In this document: positions 1 to 8,721 of the stretch, piece after piece
Numbering within the stretch: the first letter of the stretch is position 1
Layout: each line of letters opens with the position of its first letter
Assembly (NCBI RefSeq): GCF_009910845.1
Contig: NZ_SIJB01000062.1
Span: 1-38,252, forward strand
Length of the DNA stretch: 38,252 bases
DNA from: Chengkuizengella marina
GTDB taxonomy: Bacteria; Bacillota; Bacilli; Paenibacillales; KCTC-33759
Reading direction: 5' to 3'
Translations under genes and position numbers: made by a program
The notes under the pieces: generated by a model
Databases searched by the model: none
Told to the model about the DNA's origin: nothing
Seen by the model: the letters and a program-made list of their open reading frames with translations, nothing else

Positions 1-8
1 CTAACTAC

Positions 9-47
9 AGGTACCATTTTACAACTTTGTTGGAACACCTCTTTTTT
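9..47 (+). terminator. Imperfect hairpin followed by a T run (terminator-like)
   Basis: AGGT...CAAC and GTTG...ACCT can pair around a TTT loop, followed by CTTTTTTG. It probably ends a gene lying left of the window. Its core (CAACTTTGTTGGAA) resembles two hairpins near 2286 and 2345. Confidence 0.5.
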
Positions 48-260
48 GCTGGCACATCCTGTACCGACAACTACCTCTTCTATTTCTGTCTAAGACTTGT
101 CAATTGGAGAGTTTTCTTTAACATAAATAATGTATTTTTTGTTTATTTATATAAAATAGAATACAATTCATTTGAGGGATTTTAACTTTCTCATAGATGT
201 TTAGTGTGAAAATATTAGCAATCTATAAAAGTGAAAAATACATGATAAAGGAGCAAATTT

Positions 261-1901
261 ATGATATCACCTGTTTTTATACTTATCATTGTAATTATAT
301 TTATTCCTTTGGTATTATTCTTTTTCTTTTTTATTTATGATAAAAACCAAAGACAACACTCTATTTTAAGAAACTATCCTGTTCTCGGAAGAATTAGATA
401 TTTATTAGAGCATACAGGACCGGAGTTCAGACAATATTTGTTTGATGGAGATACCCAAGGAAAACCATTTTCAAGGAATGACTTTTTAAGTATTATATTC
501 CCATCTAAGTATCTAGAAACGATTATATCTTTTGGTTCTAAAAAGGACTTTGAACAAAAGGGATATTTTCTTAAAAATTCTTTGTTTCCAAAACTAATGA
601 AAGAAATGAAAATAGACAATCAATTTGAGATAAAAACAAAATATTATAAAACAAAAGAAGAAACACTTTTTAAACGGAAAGAAACATTTAAGGATAAACA
701 AATCGAACCCTGGTTATTACACGATGACAATGTTGTAATTATTGGTGAAAAAACATGTAAACATCCTTTTCATGTCAAAGGACTTATTGGAATGTCTGGT
801 ATGAGTTATGGTTCTCTCGGTGAAAATAGCATTGAAACATTATCCAAAGGACTTAGTATAGCAGACGGAACATGGATGAATACAGGGGAAGGTGGTATTT
901 CAGATTACCATTTAGCCGGAGATGTAGATATGATTATGCAGATCGGTCCTGCAAAATTTGGTGTGCGCACTGACTCTGGTGAGTTAGATTGGGAAGAATT
1001 AAAGTTAAAAGGATCGATACAACAAATAAAGGCATTTGAATTAAAACTAGGTCAAGGAGCAAAAATTCGAGGTGGACATCTACCTGCTGAGAAAAATACA
1101 CCAACCATTGCAAAAGCACGTAAAATCCAGCCTTATACTACAGTTGAATCTCCAAATTCTTTTGAAGAGTTTAGAGATTTATCGAGCATGTTTGATTTTA
1201 TAGATAAAATTAGAGAGACAACAGGCAAACCAGTTGGTATTAAGGTGGTTATTGGTGATGATACGGAGCTGCATTCCTTTGCAAAATATATGAAAGAAAC
1301 AGGTCGAGGTCCAGATTTTATTACAGTAGATGGCGGTGAAGGTGGTAGCGGTGCTACTTATCTAGAAATGGCGGATTCTATGGGACTTCCTATTAAATCC
1401 GGTATTATGATTACTCATTCAGTACTGCAACATTACGGTGTTAGAGATCGGGTTAAAATTATTGCATCAGGTAAATTATTTACTGCAGATAAAGTTGCAA
1501 TCGCTCTATCAATGGGTGCTGATCTCGTTAGTATGGCTCGTGCTTATATGATCGTCATCGGATGTATAGGTGCTCAACATTGTCATAAAAACACGTGTCC
1601 TGTAGGAGTAGCTACGACCAATCCAAAACTTCAAAAAGCACTTGTAATAGAGGATAAAAAATATCGTGTAGCTAATTTTACGGTTACACTCAGGCAGGGA
1701 TTATTTACTTTAGCAGCTGCTGCAGGACTAGATTGCCCTACTAAATTTAATAGTAGTCATGTTGTGTATAAAGACGACTCAGGACGTATTACTCGTTTAA
1801 AGGATATAGAAAAAGATATTGATTATAGCATTTCTTCTTATCAGAATGATCTTAATAAAAGTGTATCTACTAATACTAATCAGCAAAAATTAAGTGGGTA
1901 A
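261..1901 (+). CDS. FMN-binding glutamate synthase family protein (GltB-domain, YerD-like)
   Basis: The 546-aa product resembles the stand-alone FMN-binding glutamate-synthase family (YerD of Bacillus), which carries the synthase TIM barrel without an amidotransferase domain. The substrate of these stand-alone proteins is not well established. Residues 1-25 form one hydrophobic helix that would tether the protein to the membrane. The barrel has a glycine-rich GMSGMSYGSLGENSIE stretch near residue 180, VDGGEGGSGA near 357, and a cysteine cluster CIGAQHCHKNTC near 434-445 as in the 3Fe-4S site of glutamate synthase. The start is ATG with AAAGGAG at 247-253, eight bases upstream. The gene stands alone and ends at a terminator at 1975. 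Family assignment is firm; physiological role is open. Confidence 0.9.
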   Translation: MISPVFILIIVIIFIPLVLFFFFFIYDKNQRQHSILRNYPVLGRIRYLLEHTGPEFRQYLFDGDTQGKPFSRNDFLSIIFPSKYLETIISFGSKKDFEQKGYFLKNSLFPKLMKEMKIDNQFEIKTKYYKTKEETLFKRKETFKDKQIEPWLLHDDNVVIIGEKTCKHPFHVKGLIGMSGMSYGSLGENSIETLSKGLSIADGTWMNTGEGGISDYHLAGDVDMIMQIGPAKFGVRTDSGELDWEELKLKGSIQQIKAFELKLGQGAKIRGGHLPAEKNTPTIAKARKIQPYTTVESPNSFEEFRDLSSMFDFIDKIRETTGKPVGIKVVIGDDTELHSFAKYMKETGRGPDFITVDGGEGGSGATYLEMADSMGLPIKSGIMITHSVLQHYGVRDRVKIIASGKLFTADKVAIALSMGADLVSMARAYMIVIGCIGAQHCHKNTCPVGVATTNPKLQKALVIEDKKYRVANFTVTLRQGLFTLAAAAGLDCPTKFNSSHVVYKDDSGRITRLKDIEKDIDYSISSYQNDLNKSVSTNTNQQKLSG

Positions 1902-1974
1902 TACTTAGGTTAATAAATGACTAACACAATTGACCAGTGTATATTAAATGAAGGTAAAGTTAAAATAAATATAG

Positions 1975-2013
1975 GACTGAGAGTATCTTTTAGATAACTC
2001 TTAGTCTTTTTTT
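1975..2013 (+). terminator. Rho-independent terminator of the glutamate-synthase-like gene
   Basis: GACTGAGAGTATC pairs with GATAACTCTTAGTC around a short loop, with one bulge, and is followed by a run of T. It lies 75 bases past the stop codon. Confidence 0.8.
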
Positions 2014-2145
2014 ACAAGATTTACTTTATAGTAAGAAGCCCTTATTTAATAGTCAAAAACCCTTTTTACTATTTTAGTGGATAAACATCTATACCATGTA
2101 CATATGAATTACATAATATATTATAGGTTAATTAGGGAGGAGGGT

Positions 2146-2247
2146 ATGGAAATGGCTGCTTTTTTCTTTTTTAAAACAGCAATCATTATTTTAGTACTTT
2201 TCATTCTACTTGTTATTATCCTTAGTATTTGCTTTATATGTATTTAA
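2146..2247 (+). CDS. 33-aa single-helix membrane peptide
   Basis: A very strong ribosome site (AGGGAGGAGGG, 2134-2144) precedes ATG at 2146. The frame encodes 33 residues: a short head (MEMAAFFFFK), then an almost uninterrupted run of Ile, Leu, Val and Phe that would cross the membrane once, ending ICFICI. In size and composition it recalls the tiny YjcZ-type membrane/spore peptides common in Bacillales, although the usual Tyr/Gly-rich N-terminus is missing. It stands alone, with hairpins downstream at 2286 and 2345. The ribosome site and all-hydrophobic coding support a real gene; function unknown. Confidence 0.6.
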   Translation: MEMAAFFFFKTAIIILVLFILLVIILSICFICI

Positions 2248-2285
2248 ACGTTGATTTTTAATAGAGAATATGAATACAATGATTT

Positions 2286-2320
2286 AAGGCATTTCAACTT
2301 CGTTGGAATAGCCTTATTTA
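2286..2320 (+). terminator. Hairpin downstream of the 33-aa peptide
   Basis: AAGGCATTTCAAC pairs imperfectly with GTTGGAATAGCCTT around a TTC loop, followed by ATTTA rather than a full T run. It is the best-formed of three related hairpins. Confidence 0.55.
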
Positions 2321-2344
2321 ATAGGATAATGAAGGATAAATGAA

Positions 2345-2377
2345 CATATTCAACTTCTTTGGAATGCACTTTTTTTG
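2345..2377 (+). terminator. Weak related hairpin with a seven-T tail
   Basis: TTCAACTTCTTTGGAATGCAC is nearly the same core as the 2286 hairpin but pairs poorly, and is followed by TTTTTTTG. It may be a decayed second terminator copy. Confidence 0.35.
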
Positions 2378-2413
2378 TTTTTATATGAAGAAAAATTTTC
2401 TTGTTTTTACCCT

Positions 2414-2442
2414 TTGACAAAACGTCTATGAAACATTACGCT
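2414..2442 (+). promoter_or_regulatory. Candidate sigma-A promoter for leucine dehydrogenase
   Basis: A consensus -35 TTGACA (2414-2419), a 17-base spacer and a weak -10 TACGCT (2437-2442) lie about 115 bases upstream of the start codon. Assigned by eye only. Confidence 0.4.
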
Positions 2443-2558
2443 GTAAGTAAGGTAAGTAATAAAATGAATACTCCATTTTCGCATTTTTTTGAAAACATAC
2501 TAAAATTTTTCATTTTTATTTGGCAAAATGAGCTATAAATGAAACGGAGGAATATGGG

Positions 2559-3626
2559 TTGGAAATTTTTAATTATATGGAGAAATTCGATTACGAGCAA
2601 GTTGTTTTCTGTCAAGATAAAAAATCAGGTTTAAAGGCTATCATTTCAGTACACGATACTACACTTGGACCAGCATTAGGTGGGTGTAGAATGTGGCCTT
2701 ATGTCAAAGAAGAGGATGCCGTTCTTGATGTTTTACGTTTATCAAGAGGGATGACATATAAAGCAGCAGCTGGAGGGTTGAATCTTGGTGGAGGGAAGTC
2801 CGTTATCATTGGTAATTCTAAATCGGACAAGAATCCTGAAATGTTTCGCGCATTTGGTCGATTTATTGAGAATTTAAGTGGTAGATATATTACCGCAGAA
2901 GATGTTGGGACAACAGAAGAGGATATGAACAATATACATAAAGAAACAAATCATGTGACAGGTGTTACGCTTTCATCAAGAGGTGCAGGTGGTAATCCAT
3001 CACCTTCAACGGGATACGGTGTATATCGAGGGTTAAAAGCAGCAGCTTTTGAGAAGTTCGGTACAGACAATTTAGAAGGAAAAGTGATTGCTGTACAAGG
3101 TTTAGGTAATGTAGCGTATGCCTTATGTGGGTATCTTCATAAAGAAGGAGCAAAACTAATCGTTACAGATATTAATAATGAACGTGTGAATAAAGCAGTC
3201 CAACAATTTGATGCAAAACCTGTAGATCCACAGGAGATTTATGGTGTGAACTGTGATATTTTTTCTCCTAATGCATTAGGTGCTGTAATAAATGATGAAA
3301 CCATTCCTCAAATAAAAGCAAAGGTGATTGCTGGAGGTGCAAATAATCAATTACAACAGGATAAACATGGAGATCTTTTGCATGAAATGGGGATTGTGTA
3401 TGCTCCAGATTATATTATTAATGTTGGCGGACTTATTCATGTAGCGGATGAACTAAAAGGTGAATTTAACCTTGATCGAGTGATGAGCAAAGTAGAACAT
3501 ATTTATCAAAACATGCAAAAGGTGATAGAAATCTCTAAGCGAGATCAAATTCCTACTTACCTAGCTGCAGACCGTTTGGCTGAGGAAAGAATTGCATCAG
3601 CAAAAAAAAGCAAGGTAATGAAATAG
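2559..3626 (+). CDS. bcd: Leucine dehydrogenase (Glu/Leu/Phe/Val dehydrogenase family)
   Basis: NAD-dependent oxidative deamination of leucine and other branched-chain amino acids to 2-oxo acids in the cytoplasm, feeding branched-chain fatty acid precursors. The 355-aa product has the family's usual length. It shows [14 protein letters not shown] near residues 33-46, Lys68 in YKAAAGG and Lys80 in GGGKSVI (the substrate and catalytic lysines of Bacillus LeuDH), and the nucleotide-binding turn [10 protein letters not shown] in the second half. The start is TTG 2559, eight bases after GGAGG (2546-2550); the nearby ATG at 2554 is in another frame. It ends at a terminator at 3668. In Bacillus this gene often sits in a bkd operon, but here it stands alone. 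No sigma-54 promoter with correct spacing was found. Confidence 0.95.
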   Translation: MEIFNYMEKFDYEQVVFCQDKKSGLKAIISVHDTTLGPALGGCRMWPYVKEEDAVLDVLRLSRGMTYKAAAGGLNLGGGKSVIIGNSKSDKNPEMFRAFGRFIENLSGRYITAEDVGTTEEDMNNIHKETNHVTGVTLSSRGAGGNPSPSTGYGVYRGLKAAAFEKFGTDNLEGKVIAVQGLGNVAYALCGYLHKEGAKLIVTDINNERVNKAVQQFDAKPVDPQEIYGVNCDIFSPNALGAVINDETIPQIKAKVIAGGANNQLQQDKHGDLLHEMGIVYAPDYIINVGGLIHVADELKGEFNLDRVMSKVEHIYQNMQKVIEISKRDQIPTYLAADRLAEERIASAKKSKVMK

Positions 3627-3667
3627 TAAATTTATTCATAAAAACATAACCATAGATCAGAGTATAA

Positions 3668-3706
3668 GAAAGACGATTTATCCTTTTTTAGGATAGCGTC
3701 TTTTTG
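3668..3706 (+). terminator. Terminator of leucine dehydrogenase
   Basis: AAGACG...ATCC pairs with GGAT..CGTCTT around a T-rich loop, followed by TTTTTG. Confidence 0.8.
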
Positions 3707-3785
3707 TTTTATATGATTCTTTCAGCAGGTATTTTCTTTATTAATATTCTAAATACTTAATTTCCTTAAAAATATAATTATTGAA

Positions 3786-3815
3786 TTGTCTGTAATAAAT
3801 GTAAAAATTTATAAT
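3786..3815 (+). promoter_or_regulatory. Candidate sigma-A promoter for the LVIVD-repeat gene
   Basis: TTGTCT (3786-3791), an 18-base spacer and a perfect TATAAT (3810-3815). A second TATAAT follows at 3825. The start codon is about 55 bases downstream. Confidence 0.45.
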
Positions 3816-3870
3816 ATAAAATGTTATAATATATTTGTTCTAAAATATTTTTATATTGGAGGTATTTTCA

Positions 3871-5259
3871 TTGGTAAGAAAAAAGTGGGTTCAATCCGTT
3901 TTGGTAAGCGTACTTGTATTCTCTTTGGTTATTCCTCAAGTGTTAGGACATGATGAATTGGGTGATATCAATCTGGAAAAAGGGGAGAGAACGAATTTTG
4001 ATGATATTACTGTACCTTTACTAGAAGGTAGTAAAAATTTGAAATTTTTAAATGAAGTGGCTGCACCTGAGATGGAAATTGTTAGAGAAGATGGGTTAGA
4101 AAACTCATACGCGGATGTGTATGCTCATAAAGGATATGCATACGTTGGCACACATACTAGAAATGGAGGGAACGGTGGAGTAAGAGTTTTTGATTTAAAA
4201 GACCCTGCTAATCCTGTAGAAGTCGCTGTTTTTGCAAACAATGATTTTCCTTTAACATGGCAAGAAAAAGTAATTGTAAAATCTGTAAATACTCCTTATT
4301 TTAACGGTGATCTTGCTGTAGTATCCATTCAGCAGTTAGATCGTACACATCCAGATTCAAAAGGTGGATTTTTATTATACGATGTTACGAATCCAATAGA
4401 ACCTCAAAAGCTAGGTTTTTGGGAAATAGCAAAAAACACTAGAGGAACCCATGAATTATATTTAACGATGCGAGGAAATCAGGCTATTGTACTAGCAGCA
4501 AGTCCATATACAGATTATTTTACACATGGTGAACAACGCGATTTTCAAATTGTAGATGTTAGTGATCCGTCTAATCCTAAAACAGTATGGCAGTTTGATC
4601 CTAGGACACTTCCCGAAGTTGATGAATCATTTGATGGATATTATTGGGATTCTCCTGATGGAAAAGTAAGACCTTTATTTAATCATAGCACCATGGCTGA
4701 TGTAACAGGAAAATATGCATACATTTCTATGTGGGATTTAGGGACCCTTATATTTGATATTCAAGATCCTGTGAATCCTATATACTTAGGACGTACTGAG
4801 TTTGCTTCCGAGCAGCAAGGTTCTGCTCACTCATCCACAATAGCAAAAGGAGGCACAATTTTAATTGAAACTCGTGAGGTATATGCTCCAGTTCGAGATG
4901 GATATGAAGAAGCATATGGATACACTCGTATTTTTGACATAAAGGATAAATCAAATCCATCACTACTTAGTGAATTCAAAACAGATTTAACATATGATAT
5001 ACCTGATGAAAATAATGTTACATTGGCAAAAACAGTACATAATCCCCAGGTGAGAGGAAATACACTTTATCTCTCATATTATGCGGGAGGGATTATAGCT
5101 GTAGATATTACGGATGCCAGTAATCCGACTGAAATTGCACGTTATACACCTGAATCTGCATATGTGTGGGGAGTGTTTATTGATCGTAATTACATCCTGG
5201 CATCTGATATTCGCAGCGGATTAAAAGTATTGCTAAAAAATAATAGTCAGGAAGATTAA
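3871..5259 (+). CDS. Secreted LVIVD-repeat beta-propeller-like protein
   Basis: The 462-residue product begins with a signal peptide (VRKK, a hydrophobic run, then cleavage near VLGHDE). The rest is built from repeated units ending in a hydrophobic-D-x-x-[DN]-P pattern: VRVFDLKDPANPVEV, LLYDVTNPIEPQKLG, FQIVDVSDPSNPKTV, LIFDIQDPVNPIYLG, RIFDIKDKSNPSLLS and IAVDITDASNPTEIA. These are LVIVD repeats, which usually fold as an extracellular propeller of unknown ligand. I take TTG 3871 as the start because GGAGG (3858-3862) lies eight bases upstream; an in-frame TTG at 3856 would overlap that site. The gene is monocistronic between its own promoter and a strong terminator. Exact function unknown. 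Confidence 0.85.
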   Translation: MVRKKWVQSVLVSVLVFSLVIPQVLGHDELGDINLEKGERTNFDDITVPLLEGSKNLKFLNEVAAPEMEIVREDGLENSYADVYAHKGYAYVGTHTRNGGNGGVRVFDLKDPANPVEVAVFANNDFPLTWQEKVIVKSVNTPYFNGDLAVVSIQQLDRTHPDSKGGFLLYDVTNPIEPQKLGFWEIAKNTRGTHELYLTMRGNQAIVLAASPYTDYFTHGEQRDFQIVDVSDPSNPKTVWQFDPRTLPEVDESFDGYYWDSPDGKVRPLFNHSTMADVTGKYAYISMWDLGTLIFDIQDPVNPIYLGRTEFASEQQGSAHSSTIAKGGTILIETREVYAPVRDGYEEAYGYTRIFDIKDKSNPSLLSEFKTDLTYDIPDENNVTLAKTVHNPQVRGNTLYLSYYAGGIIAVDITDASNPTEIARYTPESAYVWGVFIDRNYILASDIRSGLKVLLKNNSQED

Positions 5260-5295
5260 GTAAAGTTTACAAGATTATTGTTAACTTTTTAATAA

Positions 5296-5327
5296 GGGAG
5301 AGACTATCTTAAGGTCTCTCCTTTTTT
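5296..5327 (+). terminator. Strong terminator of the LVIVD-repeat gene
   Basis: GGAGAGAC pairs perfectly with GTCTCTCC around a nine-base loop, followed by TTTTTTG. Confidence 0.9.
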
Positions 5328-5365
5328 GTGTTTTAATGCTTTATGCACATATTCTTCACAATAGT

Positions 5366-5394
5366 TTGGTAAACTTGATGAGGATAAGTATTAT
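5366..5394 (+). promoter_or_regulatory. Candidate sigma-A promoter of the two-component operon
   Basis: TTGGTA (5366-5371), 17-base spacer, TATTAT (5389-5394). The predicted transcript start near 5401 would leave almost no leader before GTG 5408, which argues for a later kinase start. Confidence 0.4.
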
Positions 5395-5407
5395 CTGAAT
5401 AGAAAAC

Positions 5408-6805
5408 GTGCGGGAGTTGATCAACATAAAAAAATTGTCTTTTAAAATAGGGATGTTGTTTTTTATTTTTATCTTGTTTATCGAATCCATGCTGTTTTTT
5501 TTGCTTTATTTTTCTATCGTAAATGAGAGAGTGCAAAGTGAAACAGATAATCTTTTAGCTCGTGGAATGAGTCATCGTGATGTTTTGGAGAAAAATTTTG
5601 ATACAGAAACAATTAAACATGTAGCTCTGATGGAATCAGAGGCAGAAACAATGGTTGTCATTACAAACGAAAAATTTGAGGTTCTAAAAGCTTCAAATGA
5701 GGTTAATGATGATATGAAACAATTAATTCTAATGGGTAATTTCGTTGATTACTCACATCATGGTATGACAATTGAATCTGAGTGGAAGCGTGAACCTTTT
5801 TTAGCAACGGTAAGTCCCATACGTACGGATAATAACATAAAAGGATATGTGTTTATGTTTTTGAAAACACAACCTATAAGAGATATGATTCATAATTTGT
5901 CTATGGAGTTTTTCATCGTAGGTGTACTCGCGTTTGTCATTTCGATCATTGCAACCATTTTTTTATCTAAGTTTATAACAGGTCCGTTAATTCAAATGAA
6001 AAAAGCGACTGAAAAACTTAGTAAAGGGGAAAGTGATGTTATGTTAGATACTTATCGTGAAGATGAATTGGGTGAACTCTCCCGATCAATTCAAAAACTG
6101 TCTGATGATTTAGATCAATTAAAAAAAGAAAGAACAGAATTTTTGTCAAGCATTTCACATGAACTTCGTACGCCATTAACTTATTTGAAAGGATATGCTG
6201 ATGTATTAAACAGACCAAACCTTTCGGTGAAAGAACGAGAAGAATTCATTACAATTATTCAAGAAGAGGCTAGTAATGTAAATACCTTAGTAAAAGATTT
6301 ATTTGATTTAGCTAGAATGGATCAAAATGAATTTATCATTCGAAAAGAACAGGTGGAATGTTGTGAATTTCTTCAAGAGATTGTATTAAGATTAAAACCA
6401 GCATTTGAAGAAAAGGGTGTTTCATTACATTGTTTTTGTAAAAAATCTATATTTATAACTATAGATCGAATTCGATTTGGTCAAGTCATTCATAATTTTT
6501 TAGACAATGCTCTAAAATACTCTCGCTCTGATACCCATGTTCAAATAAAAGTATTAAAAGAGAACCAACAAATCAGAATCCAAATTTCAGATCAAGGAGA
6601 TGGTATTCCCAAATCAGACTTACCAAGAATTTGGGATCGGTTATATCGAGTTGATAAATCACGTTCTAGAGCAACAGGAGGCAGTGGATTAGGTTTAACA
6701 ATTGCAAAAGAAATTATTGAGAAGCATGGTGGAGAAGTACATGTGAAAAGTGTATTAGGAAAGGGAACAACCTTTTCAATTTATATGCCAATAGAAGGGT
6801 TATGA
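5408..6805 (+). CDS. Sensor histidine kinase (HAMP-HisKA-HATPase)
   Basis: A membrane sensor that should phosphorylate the response regulator encoded next. Residues 15-37 and 167-189 are membrane helices enclosing an extracellular sensor domain of about 130 residues. A HAMP linker runs about 190-240, then the H box SSISHELRTPLTYLKGYA with phospho-accepting His251. The ATPase part shows the N box (HNFLDNALKYS), G1 (DQGDGIP), F region (LYRVDKSRS) and G2 (GGSGLGL). The start is uncertain: GTG 5408 gives the longest frame, GGGAG at 5412-5416 lies too close to TTG 5417, and TTG 5435 or ATG 5453 are also possible. The stop is four bases from the regulator's start, so the two are co-transcribed. The signal is unknown. 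Confidence 0.9.
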   Translation: MRELINIKKLSFKIGMLFFIFILFIESMLFFLLYFSIVNERVQSETDNLLARGMSHRDVLEKNFDTETIKHVALMESEAETMVVITNEKFEVLKASNEVNDDMKQLILMGNFVDYSHHGMTIESEWKREPFLATVSPIRTDNNIKGYVFMFLKTQPIRDMIHNLSMEFFIVGVLAFVISIIATIFLSKFITGPLIQMKKATEKLSKGESDVMLDTYREDELGELSRSIQKLSDDLDQLKKERTEFLSSISHELRTPLTYLKGYADVLNRPNLSVKEREEFITIIQEEASNVNTLVKDLFDLARMDQNEFIIRKEQVECCEFLQEIVLRLKPAFEEKGVSLHCFCKKSIFITIDRIRFGQVIHNFLDNALKYSRSDTHVQIKVLKENQQIRIQISDQGDGIPKSDLPRIWDRLYRVDKSRSRATGGSGLGLTIAKEIIEKHGGEVHVKSVLGKGTTFSIYMPIEGL

Positions 6806-6809
6806 AAAT

Positions 6810-7472
6810 ATGAAAGTATTGATTGTGGATGATGAGCTTAGAATGCGGCAGTTGTTAATGTTATATTTGCAACCTAACGGTTTTCAATGTGAAACAGTGG
6901 ATAATGGCAAAGAAGCGATTCACTTGCTTGAAGAAGGTTCTTATGACTTAGTACTTCTTGATATTATGATGCCTGAATTAAATGGATTTGAAACTGCAAA
7001 AATGATTCGGGAGTTTTCCAATGTGCCGATTATTATGCTAACTGCACGAGACCAAAATGACGATATGGTGAAAGGGTTAAAAGTTGGAGCCGATGATTAC
7101 ATTACAAAACCTTTTGATGAAGCTGTTTTAATGGCACGCATTGAAGCTGTTTTGCGAAGATCACATCAGATGAATAAGGTTGAGTTTAATGGTTTAGTAT
7201 GGGATGAAGAGAAACATGAATTGAAATATAAAGAACAAGTGATTACTTTAACACGGAAAGAGTTTGAAATGATCGGGTTCTTTTTAAAAAATCAAAAAGT
7301 TGTATTTAGTCGGGAAAAGTTCATTGAAGTAATTTGGGGATTTGACTCAAATGTAGAAGGGCGCACTGTAGATTCTCATTTAAGAAATATTCGTGAGAAA
7401 TGTAGAAAAGTTCATTTTCCTATTGATGAACATTTAAAGACAGTATGGGGGATAGGATATAAATGGGAATGA
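6810..7472 (+). CDS. OmpR/PhoB-family response regulator
   Basis: A 220-aa DNA-binding regulator paired with the kinase just upstream. The receiver domain has the acidic pair Asp7/Asp8, phosphorylation site Asp51 (LVLLDIMMPELNG), Thr78 (MLTAR) and Lys100 (ITKPF). The C-terminal half is a winged helix (FEMIGFFLKN... VDSHLRNIREKCRK... WGIGYKWE). The start is ATG 6810, with GAAGGG inside the end of the kinase gene. The following lipoprotein gene is 205 bases away across a decayed stretch, so this pair may once have controlled a longer operon. Confidence 0.93.
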   Translation: MKVLIVDDELRMRQLLMLYLQPNGFQCETVDNGKEAIHLLEEGSYDLVLLDIMMPELNGFETAKMIREFSNVPIIMLTARDQNDDMVKGLKVGADDYITKPFDEAVLMARIEAVLRRSHQMNKVEFNGLVWDEEKHELKYKEQVITLTRKEFEMIGFFLKNQKVVFSREKFIEVIWGFDSNVEGRTVDSHLRNIREKCRKVHFPIDEHLKTVWGIGYKWE

Positions 7473-7556
7473 AATTAAATTTTATTTTCAATTTCTACTC
7501 AGTTTCTGCACAATTTCCTGCTAAAATAACGATGACTCAATATAAAAATTCAACAA

Positions 7557-7673
7557 TGCAATAGTCAAGAAGGGCTCAATTTATCACAAGCTGATGGTGA
7601 CTTTATTAAAAAAACTTATAGATGGTTATCAAAAATGCAAAAGATAATGGCAATGATTAATGATAGGAGATGA
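7557..7673 (+). pseudogene. Possible gene remnant between regulator and lipoprotein gene
   Basis: A frame with no good start reads CNSQEGLNLSQADGDF and continues to KKTYRWLSKMQK before a stop at 7671-7673, overlapping the ribosome site of the next gene. The composition looks protein-like, and CNSQ could be the cysteine end of a lost lipoprotein signal, but no family is recognised. The 200-base gap around it fits a decayed gene. Confidence 0.3.
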
Positions 7674-7677
7674 GGTA

Positions 7678-8721
7678 ATGAAAAAAATTTTGATCGTAAT
7701 AGGAATGTTTATTTTTATTTTAACAGGTTGTGCGAACACAGATAATGTAGAAGAATCTGAATCAGGAAAGCAAAATGAAGAACAGATTCAAAATGAAACA
7801 AATGATAATAAATCAGATGATGGAGGTACATCTGAAGTTGAACAAGATGATTCCGAAAAATCTACCCCAGATTCAACTCAAATGGATATTGTTGAATTCG
7901 GACATGTTCACGGCATAGGTTTTAATTCTGAAGGTAACCGATTACTTCTTTCATCACATACAGGTTTAAAAGTTTATGAAGATGGAATTTGGCGTGAAGG
8001 AGAAGGAGAAGGCCATGACTATATGGGATTTGCAATGGCAAAAGATCATTTTTTTTCTAGTGGACACCCAGCTCTCGGATCTGGATTAAAAAATCCGTTG
8101 GGAATAGTGAAAAGTTCAGATGAAGGGAAGAGTTTAGAACAGTTAACTTTATATGGAGAAGTAGATTTTCATGTGACGGGAGTATCTTATAACACGAATA
8201 CCCTTTATGTAATGAATTTTGCACAAAATAGTGTGATGAAAGATAGAGGATTATATTATACCCAAAATGAAACGCAAACGTGGAAAAAAAGTCTATTACA
8301 AGGTTATCCTTCTCAGTTAGAACCTCATGCAGTAGCTGTTCATCCAGATGATGATTCAATAGTAGCAATGACTACTGAAAATGGATTATATTTATCAAAA
8401 AATTATGGTGACTCTTTTGAAAAATTCTTTGATGGGTACCAAATAACAGCTGCATACTTTGATTTTAATGATCAATTATGGGCAGGAACATATAATGGAC
8501 AAGCTGGACTTCAGCATATGGATCTTAATACAGGTGAAATAACTGCAGTGAATATTCCTGATATGCCAAAGGATGCAATACAGTATATATCTTTAAATCC
8601 CAAAACTACTTTGGAAATGATCATAGCTACTTATAATGTTAATATGTATAAAAGTGTAGATGGGGGCCAAAGCTGGGTTAAAATTGCTGAACAAGGAAAA
8701 CCCAAATCAAATCTTGACTAG
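7678..8721 (+). CDS. F510_1955-type glycosylhydrolase-like lipoprotein (BNR/Asp-box repeats)
   Basis: The 347-aa product begins with a lipoprotein signal (MKKILIVIGMFIFILTGC, lipidated Cys18), followed by an acidic Glu/Asn/Asp-rich linker to about residue 75. The rest looks like a sialidase-type propeller with Asp-box-like turns: SSDEGKSLEQL, TQNETQTWKK, SKNYGDSFEKF and SVDGGQSWVKI, plus the HVHGIGF opening typical of F510_1955-family proteins. Enzyme activity is not proven for the family. I choose ATG 7678, since AGGAG (7665-7669) lies eight bases upstream, rather than ATG 7660. The stop codon sits at the junction with the broken cupredoxin gene, so the last residues (KPKSNLD) might be altered. 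Confidence 0.8.
   Translation: MKKILIVIGMFIFILTGCANTDNVEESESGKQNEEQIQNETNDNKSDDGGTSEVEQDDSEKSTPDSTQMDIVEFGHVHGIGFNSEGNRLLLSSHTGLKVYEDGIWREGEGEGHDYMGFAMAKDHFFSSGHPALGSGLKNPLGIVKSSDEGKSLEQLTLYGEVDFHVTGVSYNTNTLYVMNFAQNSVMKDRGLYYTQNETQTWKKSLLQGYPSQLEPHAVAVHPDDDSIVAMTTENGLYLSKNYGDSFEKFFDGYQITAAYFDFNDQLWAGTYNGQAGLQHMDLNTGEITAVNIPDMPKDAIQYISLNPKTTLEMIIATYNVNMYKSVDGGQSWVKIAEQGKPKSNLD

Noticed and set aside
1-89. Minus-strand open frame reading EEVVVGTGCASKKEVFQQ and onward, open to the left edge
   Set aside because: It begins right after a stop, its only in-frame ATG is at 15-17, it has no ribosome site, and it overlaps a terminator-like hairpin. Too short to assign.
2521-2540. Sigma-54-like TGGCA...GC element upstream of leucine dehydrogenase
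   Set aside because: GG and GC are separated by 8 bases instead of the required 10, and no enhancer-binding site is visible. The sigma-A candidate at 2414-2442 fits better.
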